DNA of 64,000 nucleotides from Oribacterium sp. (GTDB taxonomy: Bacteria > Bacillota_A > Clostridia > Lachnospirales > Lachnospiraceae): assembly GCA_004554245.1 (NCBI GenBank), contig SFND01000006.1:9455-73454 (forward strand), read 5' to 3'. Below are positions 43,822 through 52,211 of the stretch, one piece after another. Position 1 is the first letter of the stretch, and each line of letters starts with the position of its first letter. The position numbers and the translations under genes were made by a program. The notes beneath the pieces are model-generated. The model was not told where the DNA came from, did not search any database, and worked only from the letters and a program-made list of their open reading frames with translations.

Positions 43822-43860
43822 AAGAATTTTGTAAGGGGGTCTGACCCCATAAACTTTCAC
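43819..43860. repeat. Single GGGGTCTGACCCC palindromic element
   Basis: CTTAAGAATTTTGTAAG then GGGGTCTGACCCCATAAAC. It starts within the last bases of the preceding terminator stem and is the third locus of this family. Confidence 0.88.
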
Positions 43861-43939
43861 CCATTTATTTCTTTCCGATGGGGATTTGCGTTGAATTCAG
43901 CGCCTTGAAAACGGGGATTCCTCTTCCTGGCCTAATGAA

Positions 43940-43973
43940 AGAAGCACCCGGGCCATATGACTCGGGTGCTTCT
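43940..43973 (-). terminator. Terminator of bioY
   Basis: AGAAGCACCCG and CGGGTGCTTCT form an 11-bp stem; on the minus strand it is followed by TTCATT, so it is a moderate terminator for bioY. Confidence 0.65.
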
Positions 43974-44007
43974 GTATGGAGAAAAAATGAATAAGTAAAA
44001 TAACGCG

Positions 44008-44601
44008 TTACGCGACCTTCACTGCGAGGCCGGCGGCATTCAGTGCTCTCTCGAGTACCGGGATGACGATGCAGACCGCGATCATCTTCGCGCAGTCACC
44101 TGGCAGGAACGGGATCACACACGCACCGAGCGCGCCACCGAGTGTCGCCATGGCAGCATTGCCCTGCGCACCCATGAGGTACATGAACCAGGCGGTTCCG
44201 AAGATATAGAGGATCACCTCGCCGGCGAGCTGTGCGACGAAGAGAAGCAGGTACTTCTGGCCGCCCTTCTGCTCACGACCGAACCTGTGGTAGATGAGGC
44301 CGGTCAGGAATGCGAGGAAAAGATAACCGATGAGGTAACCGGAGGACGGCTTTACGAAGGAGCCAAAGCCACCGCTGTAGCCGGCGAAAACCGGAAGACC
44401 GAAGGCACCGAGCAGAAGATAGATCAGCACGGAAAGGGTACCGTACTTCGCACCGAGCAGCGCACCGGCGAAGGCCGCCGCGAGGGTCGCGAGGGAAATC
44501 GGAACACCACCTGGAAGCGGGATGGACATCGGAGACAGTACACAGAGAAGTGCTGCACATAAAGCCGTCAGGGTCAGAGTTTTCGTGGTTGTATTCGTCA
44601 T
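44008..44601 (-). CDS. bioY: BioY, biotin transporter substrate-binding subunit
   Basis: 197 residues, six helices. Family signatures: LTALCAALLCVLSPMSIPLP, GGVPISLATLAAAFAGALLG, YLLLGAFGLPVFAGYSGGFG, PSSGYLIGYLFLAFLTG, FMYLMGA and the C-terminal PGDCAKMIAVCIVIPVLERAL. It binds biotin and works as an ECF-type S component, probably with the shared EcfAAT module coded elsewhere. The promoter carries GTTAAC motifs typical of biotin-repressor control. It follows the lyase-like gene on the same strand but has its own promoter. Confidence 0.95.
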   Translation of the reverse strand: MTNTTTKTLTLTALCAALLCVLSPMSIPLPGGVPISLATLAAAFAGALLGAKYGTLSVLIYLLLGAFGLPVFAGYSGGFGSFVKPSSGYLIGYLFLAFLTGLIYHRFGREQKGGQKYLLLFVAQLAGEVILYIFGTAWFMYLMGAQGNAAMATLGGALGACVIPFLPGDCAKMIAVCIVIPVLERALNAAGLAVKVA

Positions 44602-44674
44602 AAGAAGTTAACCTCACTTTTTTCACAAGTTTACAGAACGTGAAAATTATAAGAAGTTAACCCGCAGATGTCAA
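44600..44674 (-). promoter_or_regulatory. bioY promoter with repeated GTTAAC sites
   Basis: On the minus strand TTGACA (44674-44669), a 17-bp spacer, TATAAT (44651-44646). GGTTAACTTCTTAT occurs twice (plus coordinates 44649-44662 and 44600-44613): once within the promoter spacer and once over the start codon. GTTAAC is the core of known BirA operators in Firmicutes, but the arrangement here is a direct repeat 49 bp apart, not the usual closely spaced pair. Confidence 0.6.
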
Positions 44675-44763
44675 TAGGTTGCCAGCAGAAACCGGTGATT
44701 CCGACCGTTCAGTCATAGCGGTTCAGAGAGTGGTGGCTATTTAGCTGGACTGTAACAGGTGAT

Positions 44764-46071
44764 CTACTGCGGCGTGCGCGCCGAGACGGCGTAGACATTG
44801 ACCGTATGAGCCATGCGGCTGTTGAAGAAGATGCGGTCGCCGGCGTGGGCGTAGATCGGGTGCGGGTGCGCGTCCTGGCCGAGCCAGTCGGAGTCATGCT
44901 TACAGAGTGGAACCCAGTGGAGGATGCCCTCATCCCAGTCCGGCTCCACCTTCGTGATGTAGGCGCCATCCTTTCGATGCGGATCCGGGCCGTTGTCGGT
45001 CGAGTTCTCGCGCTCGATGATTTTTTCACCCGGCATGCGATAGTAGCCGTCGCAGGTCAGATTGCCGCGGTGGTCCATCAGGAAGTGGCCGTAAGCATTG
45101 TACTCATCCGGCAGGGCGATCTCCCAGAAGTTGCGGACGGGCAGGCCATCTGCGTCGGTGTGTGTGAAGTCAATGTCACAACGGCCAACCATCGCTGGGC
45201 CGTGATCATAGCCGCCGTGGTAGATGATGCTTCGACCGTCGTCCGTCCACATCTCGTGGCAGACCCAGTCATGGCGACTGCGCGCATAGCCACGCGGGTT
45301 GCCTTTGGTATCATCGCCTTCCGTCCGGACGTGATAGAAGATGTCCTGATGATGGTCATAGATATTCACACGACGGATGCCGCAGTCGAAGGCGGACCAC
45401 TCGTGGTTATACATGATGATGTCCGAATCGAGCGGGTGGAACTGTACATGCGTGATCCAGCAGCGCGGGATCGTCTTTTCATAAAGCAGCGCACCGCTCT
45501 CTGTGTCATACACGCAGAGATACGAGTTGAGACCCTCGTCCTGTGCACGCTGGTCGATGTTGTACTTCGGACGCTTGTCGAGGCCCTCACCCTCGGTCTC
45601 TGGATCGAAATCGAGGATGCGCCCGTCGGTCATCGGCACGCACAGCTTCGTACCGTCCAGGCTGACGTGCGTGAATGCGGTCATGCGGCCATCTGGCACG
45701 CGGTTCAGCACCCGGATGTTGCCGTCCCGATCACTGCGGCAGATTTTGTCATCCTGAATATAATAGATACGCTCGCGGATGTAGTCGAGGCAGACACTGG
45801 CCTTTCCGAGGCCCTCATCCTGCGTGCCATCGAAGTAGACGTAGCTCTTCAGGATGCCCTTCTGATTATCCGTCAGCTTCCGGTCGGTTCCGCGGAACAT
45901 GTCATGCATCCAGACATTCGGATGGCTGTCCCGGTCCGAAATCAGATAGATACGCTCGTCATCCGCGCTGAGTGACGAGCAGGTGAAGTAGAGAAGCTGG
46001 GTGTTGAAGCAGTCTCTGCCCAGCCCATCGCTGATTAAAACTCTTCCATTTAAAAGCTTCGATGTGTTCAT
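44764..46071 (-). CDS. Oligogalacturonate lyase-like beta-propeller protein (PL22 type)
   Basis: 435 residues, no signal peptide, so cytosolic. Repeated blade motifs such as LSADDERIYLISDRD, FTHVSLDGTKLCVPM and WTDDGRSIIYHGGYD show a propeller. His-rich blocks ITHVQFHPLDSDIIMYNHEW, VCHEMWTDDG and AHPHPIYAHAGDRIFFNSR match the places of metal ligands in Ogl enzymes, which split small unsaturated pectin fragments. No other pectin genes are in the window. Two palindromes upstream (46144-46194) suggest substrate-dependent repression. The family is likely; the exact substrate is uncertain. Confidence 0.75.
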   Translation of the reverse strand: MNTSKLLNGRVLISDGLGRDCFNTQLLYFTCSSLSADDERIYLISDRDSHPNVWMHDMFRGTDRKLTDNQKGILKSYVYFDGTQDEGLGKASVCLDYIRERIYYIQDDKICRSDRDGNIRVLNRVPDGRMTAFTHVSLDGTKLCVPMTDGRILDFDPETEGEGLDKRPKYNIDQRAQDEGLNSYLCVYDTESGALLYEKTIPRCWITHVQFHPLDSDIIMYNHEWSAFDCGIRRVNIYDHHQDIFYHVRTEGDDTKGNPRGYARSRHDWVCHEMWTDDGRSIIYHGGYDHGPAMVGRCDIDFTHTDADGLPVRNFWEIALPDEYNAYGHFLMDHRGNLTCDGYYRMPGEKIIERENSTDNGPDPHRKDGAYITKVEPDWDEGILHWVPLCKHDSDWLGQDAHPHPIYAHAGDRIFFNSRMAHTVNVYAVSARTPQ

Positions 46072-46143
46072 AAGACTTCCTCGATTCGTATTTTCGTTAT
46101 ACAGGTCTTCTTTTTAGAGGGACGGATATAGTTTCTCTGTTTG

Positions 46144-46194
46144 TTCAAATCAATTTGACTCAAATCCAGTTTATTCAAATGGATTTGAATAAAC
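46144..46194. promoter_or_regulatory. Two operator-like palindromes before the lyase gene
   Basis: TTCAAAT-CA-ATTTGAC (46144-46159) and a perfect 26-bp palindrome GTTTATTCAAAT-GG-ATTTGAATAAAC (46169-46194) share the core TTCAAATNNATTTGAA. On the minus strand a promoter TTGATT, 17 bp, TATATC overlaps the first one at its -35, so a repressor bound here would block it. The regulator gene is not in the window. Confidence 0.7.
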
Positions 46195-46352
46195 TATCAT
46201 GAGACAAACATATCATTCATCGTAAAAATATCAACTATTCGTAACCATTTCAGATGCATAGACCCCAGAGCCAGCTTCGGCCCAAGACGATCCCAAGCCT
46301 GAACAGTAGCGCCCGCGCCACCATAATATTTGTTTATATCAGAAATTTTTTG
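46195..46352. other. Non-coding stretch between lyase and gdhA
   Basis: AT-rich DNA on both sides of a GC-rich middle (46258-46322, AGACCCCAGAGCCAGCTTCGG). No gene, RNA or clear hairpin is recognised. Confidence 0.4.
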
Positions 46353-46500
46353 TTTACGTAAAGATTATACCATGTTATAGTTACCCCGATAAAACATGGA
46401 TTCGGAGCCAATGGGGGCGCCTTCAGGAAAGAACGGGCGCACTATGTCTTGGTATCCGGATTTTTTAAACTAAACCAAATAAGCTGTTCCTGAAGGAGGA
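46353..46500 (+). promoter_or_regulatory. gdhA promoter and leader with a masked ribosome binding site
   Basis: Promoter TTTACG (46353-46358), 17 bp, TATAGT (46376-46381). CCATGTT (46370-46376) and AACATGG (46393-46399) form an inverted repeat around the transcription start, a possible operator. In the leader, CCTTCAGGAA (46420-46429) is perfectly complementary to TTCCTGAAGG (46487-46496), whose last bases belong to the ribosome binding site GAAGGAGG. The intervening 57 nt could form an alternative structure, so translation may be switchable. Confidence 0.6.
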
Positions 46501-46506
46501 AATTTT

Positions 46507-47841
46507 ATGTCTTATGTTGATGAAGTTTACGAAGGATTAAAGGCAAAGCATCCGCACGAGCCGGAGTTTCTCGAGGCTGCAAAGAGAATTCTCGAGTCTC
46601 TGGACCCGATCGTTTCGAAGAACGAGGATGTATACCGTAAGAATGCTCTTCTGGAGAGATTTGTCGAGCCGGAGAGAATCATTACGTTCAGAGTACCATG
46701 GACCGATGATAAGGGTGTAAACCACGTAAATCTCGGCTACAGAGTACAGTTCAATTCAGCCATCGGACCGTACAAGGGCGGTCTCCGTTTCCATCCGTCT
46801 GTAAATCAGTCGATTCTTAAGTTCCTCGGTATGGAGCAGATTCTGAAGAACTCCCTGACCAGCCTTCCGATCGGTGGTGGTAAGGGTGGTGCGGACTTCG
46901 ACCCGCACGGCAAGTCGGATGCAGAGGTGATGCGCTTCTGCCAGAGCTTCATGACGGAACTCTATAAGTACATCGGTAAGGATACCGACGTTCCGGCCGG
47001 TGATATCGGTGTCGGCGGACGTGAGGTAGGCTACCTCTATGGCCAGTACAAGAGACTTACCGGCCTCTATGAGGGCGTACTGACCGGCAAGGGTCTCACC
47101 TTCGGTGGTTCCCTCGCTCGTCCAGAGGCAACCGGCTATGGTCTCGTTTACATCACGGATGAGGTAGTCAAGGGTGCCGGCAAGGAGCTGAAGGGAAAGA
47201 CCATCGTCGTTTCCGGTTCCGGTAATGTCGCACAGTATGCGATCCAGAAGGCTGAGGAGCTCGGTGCGAAGGTTGTTACCTGCTCTGACTCCAACGGCTA
47301 TATCTATGATCCGAACGGCATCAACTTCGAGGTTCTCTGCCAGATCAAGCAGGTCGAGAGAGCGAGAATCAAGGAGTACGCAAACCGCGTTCCGGGTTCC
47401 GAGTACCACGAGGGTGAGCGTCCATGGGGCGTAAAGTGTGACATCGCACTTCCGTGCGCAACCCAGAACGAGGTCAACGGTGAGGATGCGAAGAAGCTCA
47501 TCGACAACGGCTGCTGGTGTGTATGTGAGGGTGCAAACATGCCTTCCGACGAGGCTGCGATCGATACTTACCTCGCTGCGAAGATTCTCTATATGCCAGC
47601 TAAGGCAGCCAATGCTGGCGGCGTAGCGGTTTCTGCACTCGAGATGTCTCAGAACTCCGAGAGACTGAGCTGGAGCTTCGAGGAGGTCGACAGCAAGCTT
47701 CACGACATCATGGTGAACATCTATAAGAGCGTTTCAGAGACTGCAAAGAAGTATGGCTATGAGAACAACTTCGTCGTTGGTGCGAACATCGCCGGCTTCG
47801 AGAAGGTTGCAACGGCTATGCTTGCACAGGGCCTCGTATAA
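46507..47841 (+). CDS. gdhA: Glutamate dehydrogenase (NADP-type, hexameric)
   Basis: 444 residues, the length of small hexameric GDH. Signatures: FRVPWTDDKGVNHVNLGYRV, SAIGPYKGGLRFHPSVN, the catalytic Lys in LPIGGGKGGADFDP, DIGVGGREVGYLYGQYK, and the dinucleotide fold VVSGSGNVAQYAIQKAEELG. The C-terminal ANAGGVAVSALEMSQNSERL is typical. It makes glutamate from 2-oxoglutarate and ammonia, central to nitrogen assimilation in gut Clostridia. Strong RBS; the leader may control translation. Confidence 0.97.
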   Translation: MSYVDEVYEGLKAKHPHEPEFLEAAKRILESLDPIVSKNEDVYRKNALLERFVEPERIITFRVPWTDDKGVNHVNLGYRVQFNSAIGPYKGGLRFHPSVNQSILKFLGMEQILKNSLTSLPIGGGKGGADFDPHGKSDAEVMRFCQSFMTELYKYIGKDTDVPAGDIGVGGREVGYLYGQYKRLTGLYEGVLTGKGLTFGGSLARPEATGYGLVYITDEVVKGAGKELKGKTIVVSGSGNVAQYAIQKAEELGAKVVTCSDSNGYIYDPNGINFEVLCQIKQVERARIKEYANRVPGSEYHEGERPWGVKCDIALPCATQNEVNGEDAKKLIDNGCWCVCEGANMPSDEAAIDTYLAAKILYMPAKAANAGGVAVSALEMSQNSERLSWSFEEVDSKLHDIMVNIYKSVSETAKKYGYENNFVVGANIAGFEKVATAMLAQGLV

Positions 47842-47863
47842 GAGATATAAAATTGCAGCATAT

Positions 47864-47905
47864 AAAACGACGTCATAGAGAAATCTGTGACGTCGTTTTG
47901 TTTTG
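47864..47905 (+). terminator. Terminator of gdhA
   Basis: AAAACGACGTCA and TGACGTCGTTTT, a perfect 12-bp stem, then GTTTTG. Confidence 0.9.
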
Positions 47906-47949
47906 CTCTGCGATGTTCTGCAAAAGAACCCCAATATGGAGGGATAATG

Positions 47950-47958
47950 TGCTATAGT
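47950..47958 (+). promoter_or_regulatory. Extended -10 promoter of the hybrid kinase gene
   Basis: TG-C-TATAGT, 48 bp upstream of the start; the RBS is GCAGGGGG. Confidence 0.5.
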
Positions 47959-48006
47959 GTGTAGAACGATGTATGAAAACACCACACGCAGTTAGCAGGG
48001 GGAATT

Positions 48007-51000
48007 ATGAACAGAGCGCAGCAGTATCGATATCAGCCCGGACATAGAGGGAGTGGGCTCTTTTCGTATCTGGATACGTTTTTCAGAAAGTATGCCGACA
48101 GGGAGTTCTTCTTTATGGGGAGAACTGTGGCATACTTTTTATTTTTTGCGCTGCTGTTTACGCTGAGCGCGTTCGCTGCGACGGAGGGGAGTGCAGCGCA
48201 GGTGCAGTCGGAGGATGTGGTCACAGGATCTGCGTCGCTGGATGGGCCGTCGGCGGCAGCTTCTTCGGCAGAGGAGGCGTCGGCGCTGGAAACGTCAGCG
48301 AGTGCCTCTGATATGTATGTCAATGTCCGTGCAGCCTGGTACGAGGATTCCTACCACATCACGAATCCGGATGGCGGTCGCAGTGGCTACGGCTACGAGT
48401 ACGAGCAGGCGGTGGCATCCTACACCGGCTGGGATTACATCTATGTGAAGGATGACTGGACGACGCTGTTTGAGAAGCTTGAGAGCGGGCAGATCGAGAT
48501 CATGAGTGCCATTTCCTATACCGACGAGCGTGCAGAGCATATGCTTTTCTCTGAGCAGCCGATGGGGAAGGAGCGCTACTATCTGTACGTGGATCTGGAG
48601 CATTCCGACATTTCTCCGACGAAGCTTTCGAGTCTCGAGGGAAAGCGCATCGCGGTGATGGAGAAAACCGTTCAGTACACGCAGTTCTGTGCGTGGGAAA
48701 AGAAGCATGACATCACGACCATCCACGTGCCGGTCGACAGCATTGACGAAGCGAAGGCGCTGTTTGAAGCGGGGCAGCTGGACGGCGTGGTGTCGACGGA
48801 GACCTCTATCTGGGCGGATGCGGGGCTGACGGCCATCATCGACACGGGCAGCTCGGATATTTACTTCGGTATCTCGAAGAGCCGCCCGGATCTGAAGGAA
48901 AAGCTGGACGCAGCGATGCGCGCGATGGAGAGGGATAAGCCTTTCTATGCGAACGAGCTCTACAAGCGCTACATCGCGACACAGCAGCTCTCGCCGCTGA
49001 CCGCGGAAGAGAAGGACTGGCTTTCGCAGCATGGCAGCATCCGCATCGGCTATCTGCGAAACGATCCGGGCTTCAGCGTGGAGGATCCGAAGACCGGGCA
49101 GGTGACGGGCGTGCTCAATGACTACATCCTGCACGCGACGGACTGTCTCAACGAGACCATCCATTTCGAGATCGTCGGCTTCGATACGCTGCAGGCCGCG
49201 CTTTCGGCGGTGCAGAACGGGAAGATCGATATGGTCTTTCATGTCAGCCAGAATCCATACTACGCCGAGCGGAGTGGCGTGTCACTGTCGAACACCGTAC
49301 TGTCCATCCCGCTCGCCGTCGTGACCGCGCAGGATGCCTTTAATGAAAGTATGACGAATACCATCGCGATCGTAAAGAGCGATGCGCAGGCCAAGTGGTA
49401 TATTTCGAACAATTATCCGTTCTGGACGATCGCGAAATATGACGGCTATAAGGAAGCGGAGCAGGCGGTCAAGCGAGGAGATGTCGATGGTATGCTCATC
49501 CGCTCCGCTGAGGCTATGCAGTATGTCAATGATAAGGCGCTCCATAGTGTCTACCTCACCCAGGCGGAGGATGTCTCCTTCGCTGTGGATCGTGGAAACC
49601 GCGTACTGAACTCGATCCTTAACAAGACACTGAAGACCATGCAGACTGCGAAGCTGATCGGCGCGGTCTCGATGTATGAGGATGTGGTGAAAAAGGTTAC
49701 ACTGCTCGATTTCGTGAAGGATAATCTCCTGCCGGTGACGATATCCTGTCTGTCTCTCTTCCTTCTGATCCTTACGGTGATTCTCGGCTTCCTTCGGAAT
49801 GCGCGCCTCGCCGCGGCCCGTGCGGAGCGGCTGAATGCGAAGCTACAGGAGAGCGAGCAGGAGCTGAAGCAGGCGCTCACCGAGGCTGAGAGTGCCAATG
49901 CGGCGAAAACCACCTTCCTGAATAGCATGTCGCACGATATTCGTACCCCGATGAATGCCATCATCGGCTTCACCAGGCTTGCATCCGCACAGCTCGAGCA
50001 TCCAGAGAAGCTGCGGGATTACCTCGGGAAGATCGGGATGTCGAGTGAGCATCTGCTCTCCCTCATCAATGATGTTCTCGATATGAGCCGCATCGAGAGC
50101 GGCAAGGTGACACTGCAGGAGAAGCCGCTCCATCTGCCGACCCTCATGGAGGATCTCAGTACGATGATCCGACCGTCGCTCGAGGAGAAGCAGATCGATT
50201 TCCGGATGGAGCTGCAGGATGTCGAGAACGAGGATGTACTGGCCGATCCGTTGCGTCTCACGCAGATCCTTCTCAATCTGCTCAGCAACGCGGTGAAATA
50301 TAACCGCATGAACGGCAGCGTCCGCTTCCTTCTGCGTCAGGAAAAGAGCGGGCTGGAGAGCCGTGCCTGCTATCACTTCATCGTGCGGGATACCGGTATC
50401 GGCATCAGCGAGCGCTTCCAGCAGCATCTTTTCGAGAACTTCTCACGTGAGGAGACCGCGACGGTCAGCGGCATCCAGGGCACCGGACTCGGCCTCGCCA
50501 TCACGAAGAGGATGGTCGACATGATGGGTGGCACCATCGAACTCAGCAGCGCCGAAGGACAGGGCAGTACCTTCGATGTCGGCCTCTGCTTCCGCTGCTG
50601 TGTGTCGGCGGAGAGGACGTCCGCTTCGGATACCGCTGCTTCTGAACCGACGTCGGAAACGTCCGCTTCCGGACAGACGCTGACCTCGTCGACGTGTCAT
50701 TCCAGCGGGGAGCGGATCACAGCTGAGCAGAAAGAGGCTGATTTCCGTGGAAGGAAGATCCTTCTCGTCGAGGATAACGAGCTCAACCAGGAGATCGCCA
50801 CCGAAATCCTGAAGGAGGCCGGCTTCCTCGTCGAGGTCGCGGAGGATGGTGCCATCGCCGTCGGGAAGATGGCGGACGCTGCACCGGGACAGTATGATCT
50901 CATCCTGATGGATGTCCAGATGCCGGTCATGAACGGGTATGAAGCGACGCGCCAGATCCGCGCGATGGACAGCGCATACTGCCGTATGATCCCGATTCTC

Positions 51001-51123
51001 GCGATGACGGCGAACGCCTTCGAGGAGGATCGGATGCTGGCGACCGAGGCTGGTATGAATGGGTACTTGACGAAACCGATCGATGTTGAGAAAATGATGA
51101 AAACGATCGCGTCATTTTTATAA
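48007..51123 (+). CDS. BvgS-like hybrid sensor histidine kinase with two solute-binding domains
   Basis: 1038 residues. Membrane helix near 38-57, a Ser/Ala-rich linker, then two tandem SBP_bac_3-type sensor domains outside the cell: about 95-330 (NVRAAWYEDSYHITNPDGG, YEYEQAVASYTGWDY) and about 340-570 (IRIGYLRNDPGFSVEDPKTG, VTGVLNDYI). A second helix at about 580-600 and a coiled coil lead to HisKA (SMSHDIRTPMNAIIGFTRL, His643), HATPase (NLLSNAVKYN, DTGIGIS, GTGLGLAITKRMVDMMGG) and a receiver domain (LLVEDNELNQEIA, Asp969 in LMDVQMPVMNG). There is no Hpt domain, so a separate phosphotransfer protein is expected. No response regulator is adjacent. The ligand is probably an amino-acid-like solute. 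Confidence 0.93.
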   Translation: MNRAQQYRYQPGHRGSGLFSYLDTFFRKYADREFFFMGRTVAYFLFFALLFTLSAFAATEGSAAQVQSEDVVTGSASLDGPSAAASSAEEASALETSASASDMYVNVRAAWYEDSYHITNPDGGRSGYGYEYEQAVASYTGWDYIYVKDDWTTLFEKLESGQIEIMSAISYTDERAEHMLFSEQPMGKERYYLYVDLEHSDISPTKLSSLEGKRIAVMEKTVQYTQFCAWEKKHDITTIHVPVDSIDEAKALFEAGQLDGVVSTETSIWADAGLTAIIDTGSSDIYFGISKSRPDLKEKLDAAMRAMERDKPFYANELYKRYIATQQLSPLTAEEKDWLSQHGSIRIGYLRNDPGFSVEDPKTGQVTGVLNDYILHATDCLNETIHFEIVGFDTLQAALSAVQNGKIDMVFHVSQNPYYAERSGVSLSNTVLSIPLAVVTAQDAFNESMTNTIAIVKSDAQAKWYISNNYPFWTIAKYDGYKEAEQAVKRGDVDGMLIRSAEAMQYVNDKALHSVYLTQAEDVSFAVDRGNRVLNSILNKTLKTMQTAKLIGAVSMYEDVVKKVTLLDFVKDNLLPVTISCLSLFLLILTVILGFLRNARLAAARAERLNAKLQESEQELKQALTEAESANAAKTTFLNSMSHDIRTPMNAIIGFTRLASAQLEHPEKLRDYLGKIGMSSEHLLSLINDVLDMSRIESGKVTLQEKPLHLPTLMEDLSTMIRPSLEEKQIDFRMELQDVENEDVLADPLRLTQILLNLLSNAVKYNRMNGSVRFLLRQEKSGLESRACYHFIVRDTGIGISERFQQHLFENFSREETATVSGIQGTGLGLAITKRMVDMMGGTIELSSAEGQGSTFDVGLCFRCCVSAERTSASDTAASEPTSETSASGQTLTSSTCHSSGERITAEQKEADFRGRKILLVEDNELNQEIATEILKEAGFLVEVAEDGAIAVGKMADAAPGQYDLILMDVQMPVMNGYEATRQIRAMDSAYCRMIPILAMTANAFEEDRMLATEAGMNGYLTKPIDVEKMMKTIASFL

Positions 51124-51140
51124 AGAGGGTAGATACATCC

Positions 51141-52028
51141 ATGCATAAATTTTTGAGATCCGTCGGATTTTCAAAACTGAATACAGAGCTGCAGCTCGAG
51201 CCACTGCTCGTGCGGGCTGAGAATGAAAAGTACCGGGTGTTGACGATCAATGCCGGCGAGGGTGTCGTGACCGAGGAGTATCAGCTTCCGGTGGCACCGT
51301 CCATGGGCATCACGCTGGTCGGTCAGCGCACGCCGGATGGCGTGTTTCACCGGGGATACTACTTTCCGTACATGCGTTCCTACGATGGGACACTGACGGA
51401 GGAGGGGGCCGTCGAGCGGCATCTCGAGAAGGAGACCTATGCCGGCGTGCTCGAGGATTTCCGTTCAGGCATCCCGCTGATCTTTTACATCACGAATTCG
51501 GTGCAGCTCACCGAGCTTCGCCGTATGCAGATGCCACTGCGCGCGCGTCAGGCCTTTCTGACCGGTCTCGCGGAGAGCGGCAAGATCCTGCTTCCGGTCG
51601 AGAAGCGTCCGGAGGATCCGGAGATCGTGAAGCATCGTCAGAATGAGCGGAAGCGACTCTTCGAGGCGGCCCGCCAGGGCGACCCGGAGGCGATCGATAC
51701 GCTGACAGAGACCGATCTCAACCTCATGCACGAGGTGCAGCAGCGCTATCAGACGGAGGATCTCTACAGTCTCGTGGAGACCACCTTCATGCCGACCGGT
51801 GTCGAGTGCGATATGTACCAGATCCTCGGCGAGATCGTCTCTCTCCGGGTGAAGGAAAATGTCTACACCCACGAAAATGTGGTGGACATGAAGGTCAGCT
51901 GCAACGAGTGTATCTTCCATGTCGCCATCAACGAATCGGATCTCACGGGTGTGCCGGCGGTCGGCCGGCGCTTCAAGGGAAAGATCTGGATGCAGGGCTC
52001 GCTCGAGATCGTCGAGCAGACCGAATAG
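51141..52028 (+). CDS. DUF3881 family protein
   Basis: 295 residues, soluble. It matches the DUF3881 pattern known from Lachnospiraceae: MHKFLRSVGFSKLNTE, SMGITLVGQRTPDGVFHRGYYFPY, IPLIFYITNSVQLTEL and CDMYQILGEIVSLRVKENVYT, ending in the small beta domain CNECIFHVAINESDLTGVP. The function is unknown. It starts 17 bp after the kinase gene, so the two are probably cotranscribed, and a long terminator follows. Confidence 0.85.
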   Translation: MHKFLRSVGFSKLNTELQLEPLLVRAENEKYRVLTINAGEGVVTEEYQLPVAPSMGITLVGQRTPDGVFHRGYYFPYMRSYDGTLTEEGAVERHLEKETYAGVLEDFRSGIPLIFYITNSVQLTELRRMQMPLRARQAFLTGLAESGKILLPVEKRPEDPEIVKHRQNERKRLFEAARQGDPEAIDTLTETDLNLMHEVQQRYQTEDLYSLVETTFMPTGVECDMYQILGEIVSLRVKENVYTHENVVDMKVSCNECIFHVAINESDLTGVPAVGRRFKGKIWMQGSLEIVEQTE

Positions 52029-52038
52029 AATTTAACAG

Positions 52039-52113
52039 AGGCCCCAGTGGACCGGCATCAGAAGCACAATACTCCGAGCTTCTGGTGCCGGTCCACTGGG
52101 GCCTCTTGTTTTA
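52039..52113 (+). terminator. Very long terminator carrying the AGAAGCACAATACT core
   Basis: AGGCCCCAGTGGACCGGCA pairs perfectly with TGCCGGTCCACTGGGGCCT; after a small mismatch GAAGC pairs with GCTTC. The apical sequence CAGAAGCACAATACTCCGAG belongs to the repeat family of 18928, 36190 and 59642. CTTGTTTT follows. Confidence 0.9.
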
Positions 52114-52157
52114 TTTCTTTTTATTGCTGAATTATAAAAGAAAATACCACTAAATCA

Positions 52158-52166
52158 TGCTAGAAT
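52158..52166 (+). promoter_or_regulatory. Extended -10 promoter of xth
   Basis: TG-C-TAGAAT, 46 bp upstream of the start. Confidence 0.5.
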
Positions 52167-52211
52167 AGAGCTGTTCAGAATTTTAGAGAGATAAACAGAG
52201 GAATTTACTAT

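Noticed and set aside
43940..43973. Hairpin with AGAAGCAC as another copy of the terminator repeat family
   Set aside because: Only eight bases agree and they belong to the stem, so the resemblance may be chance.
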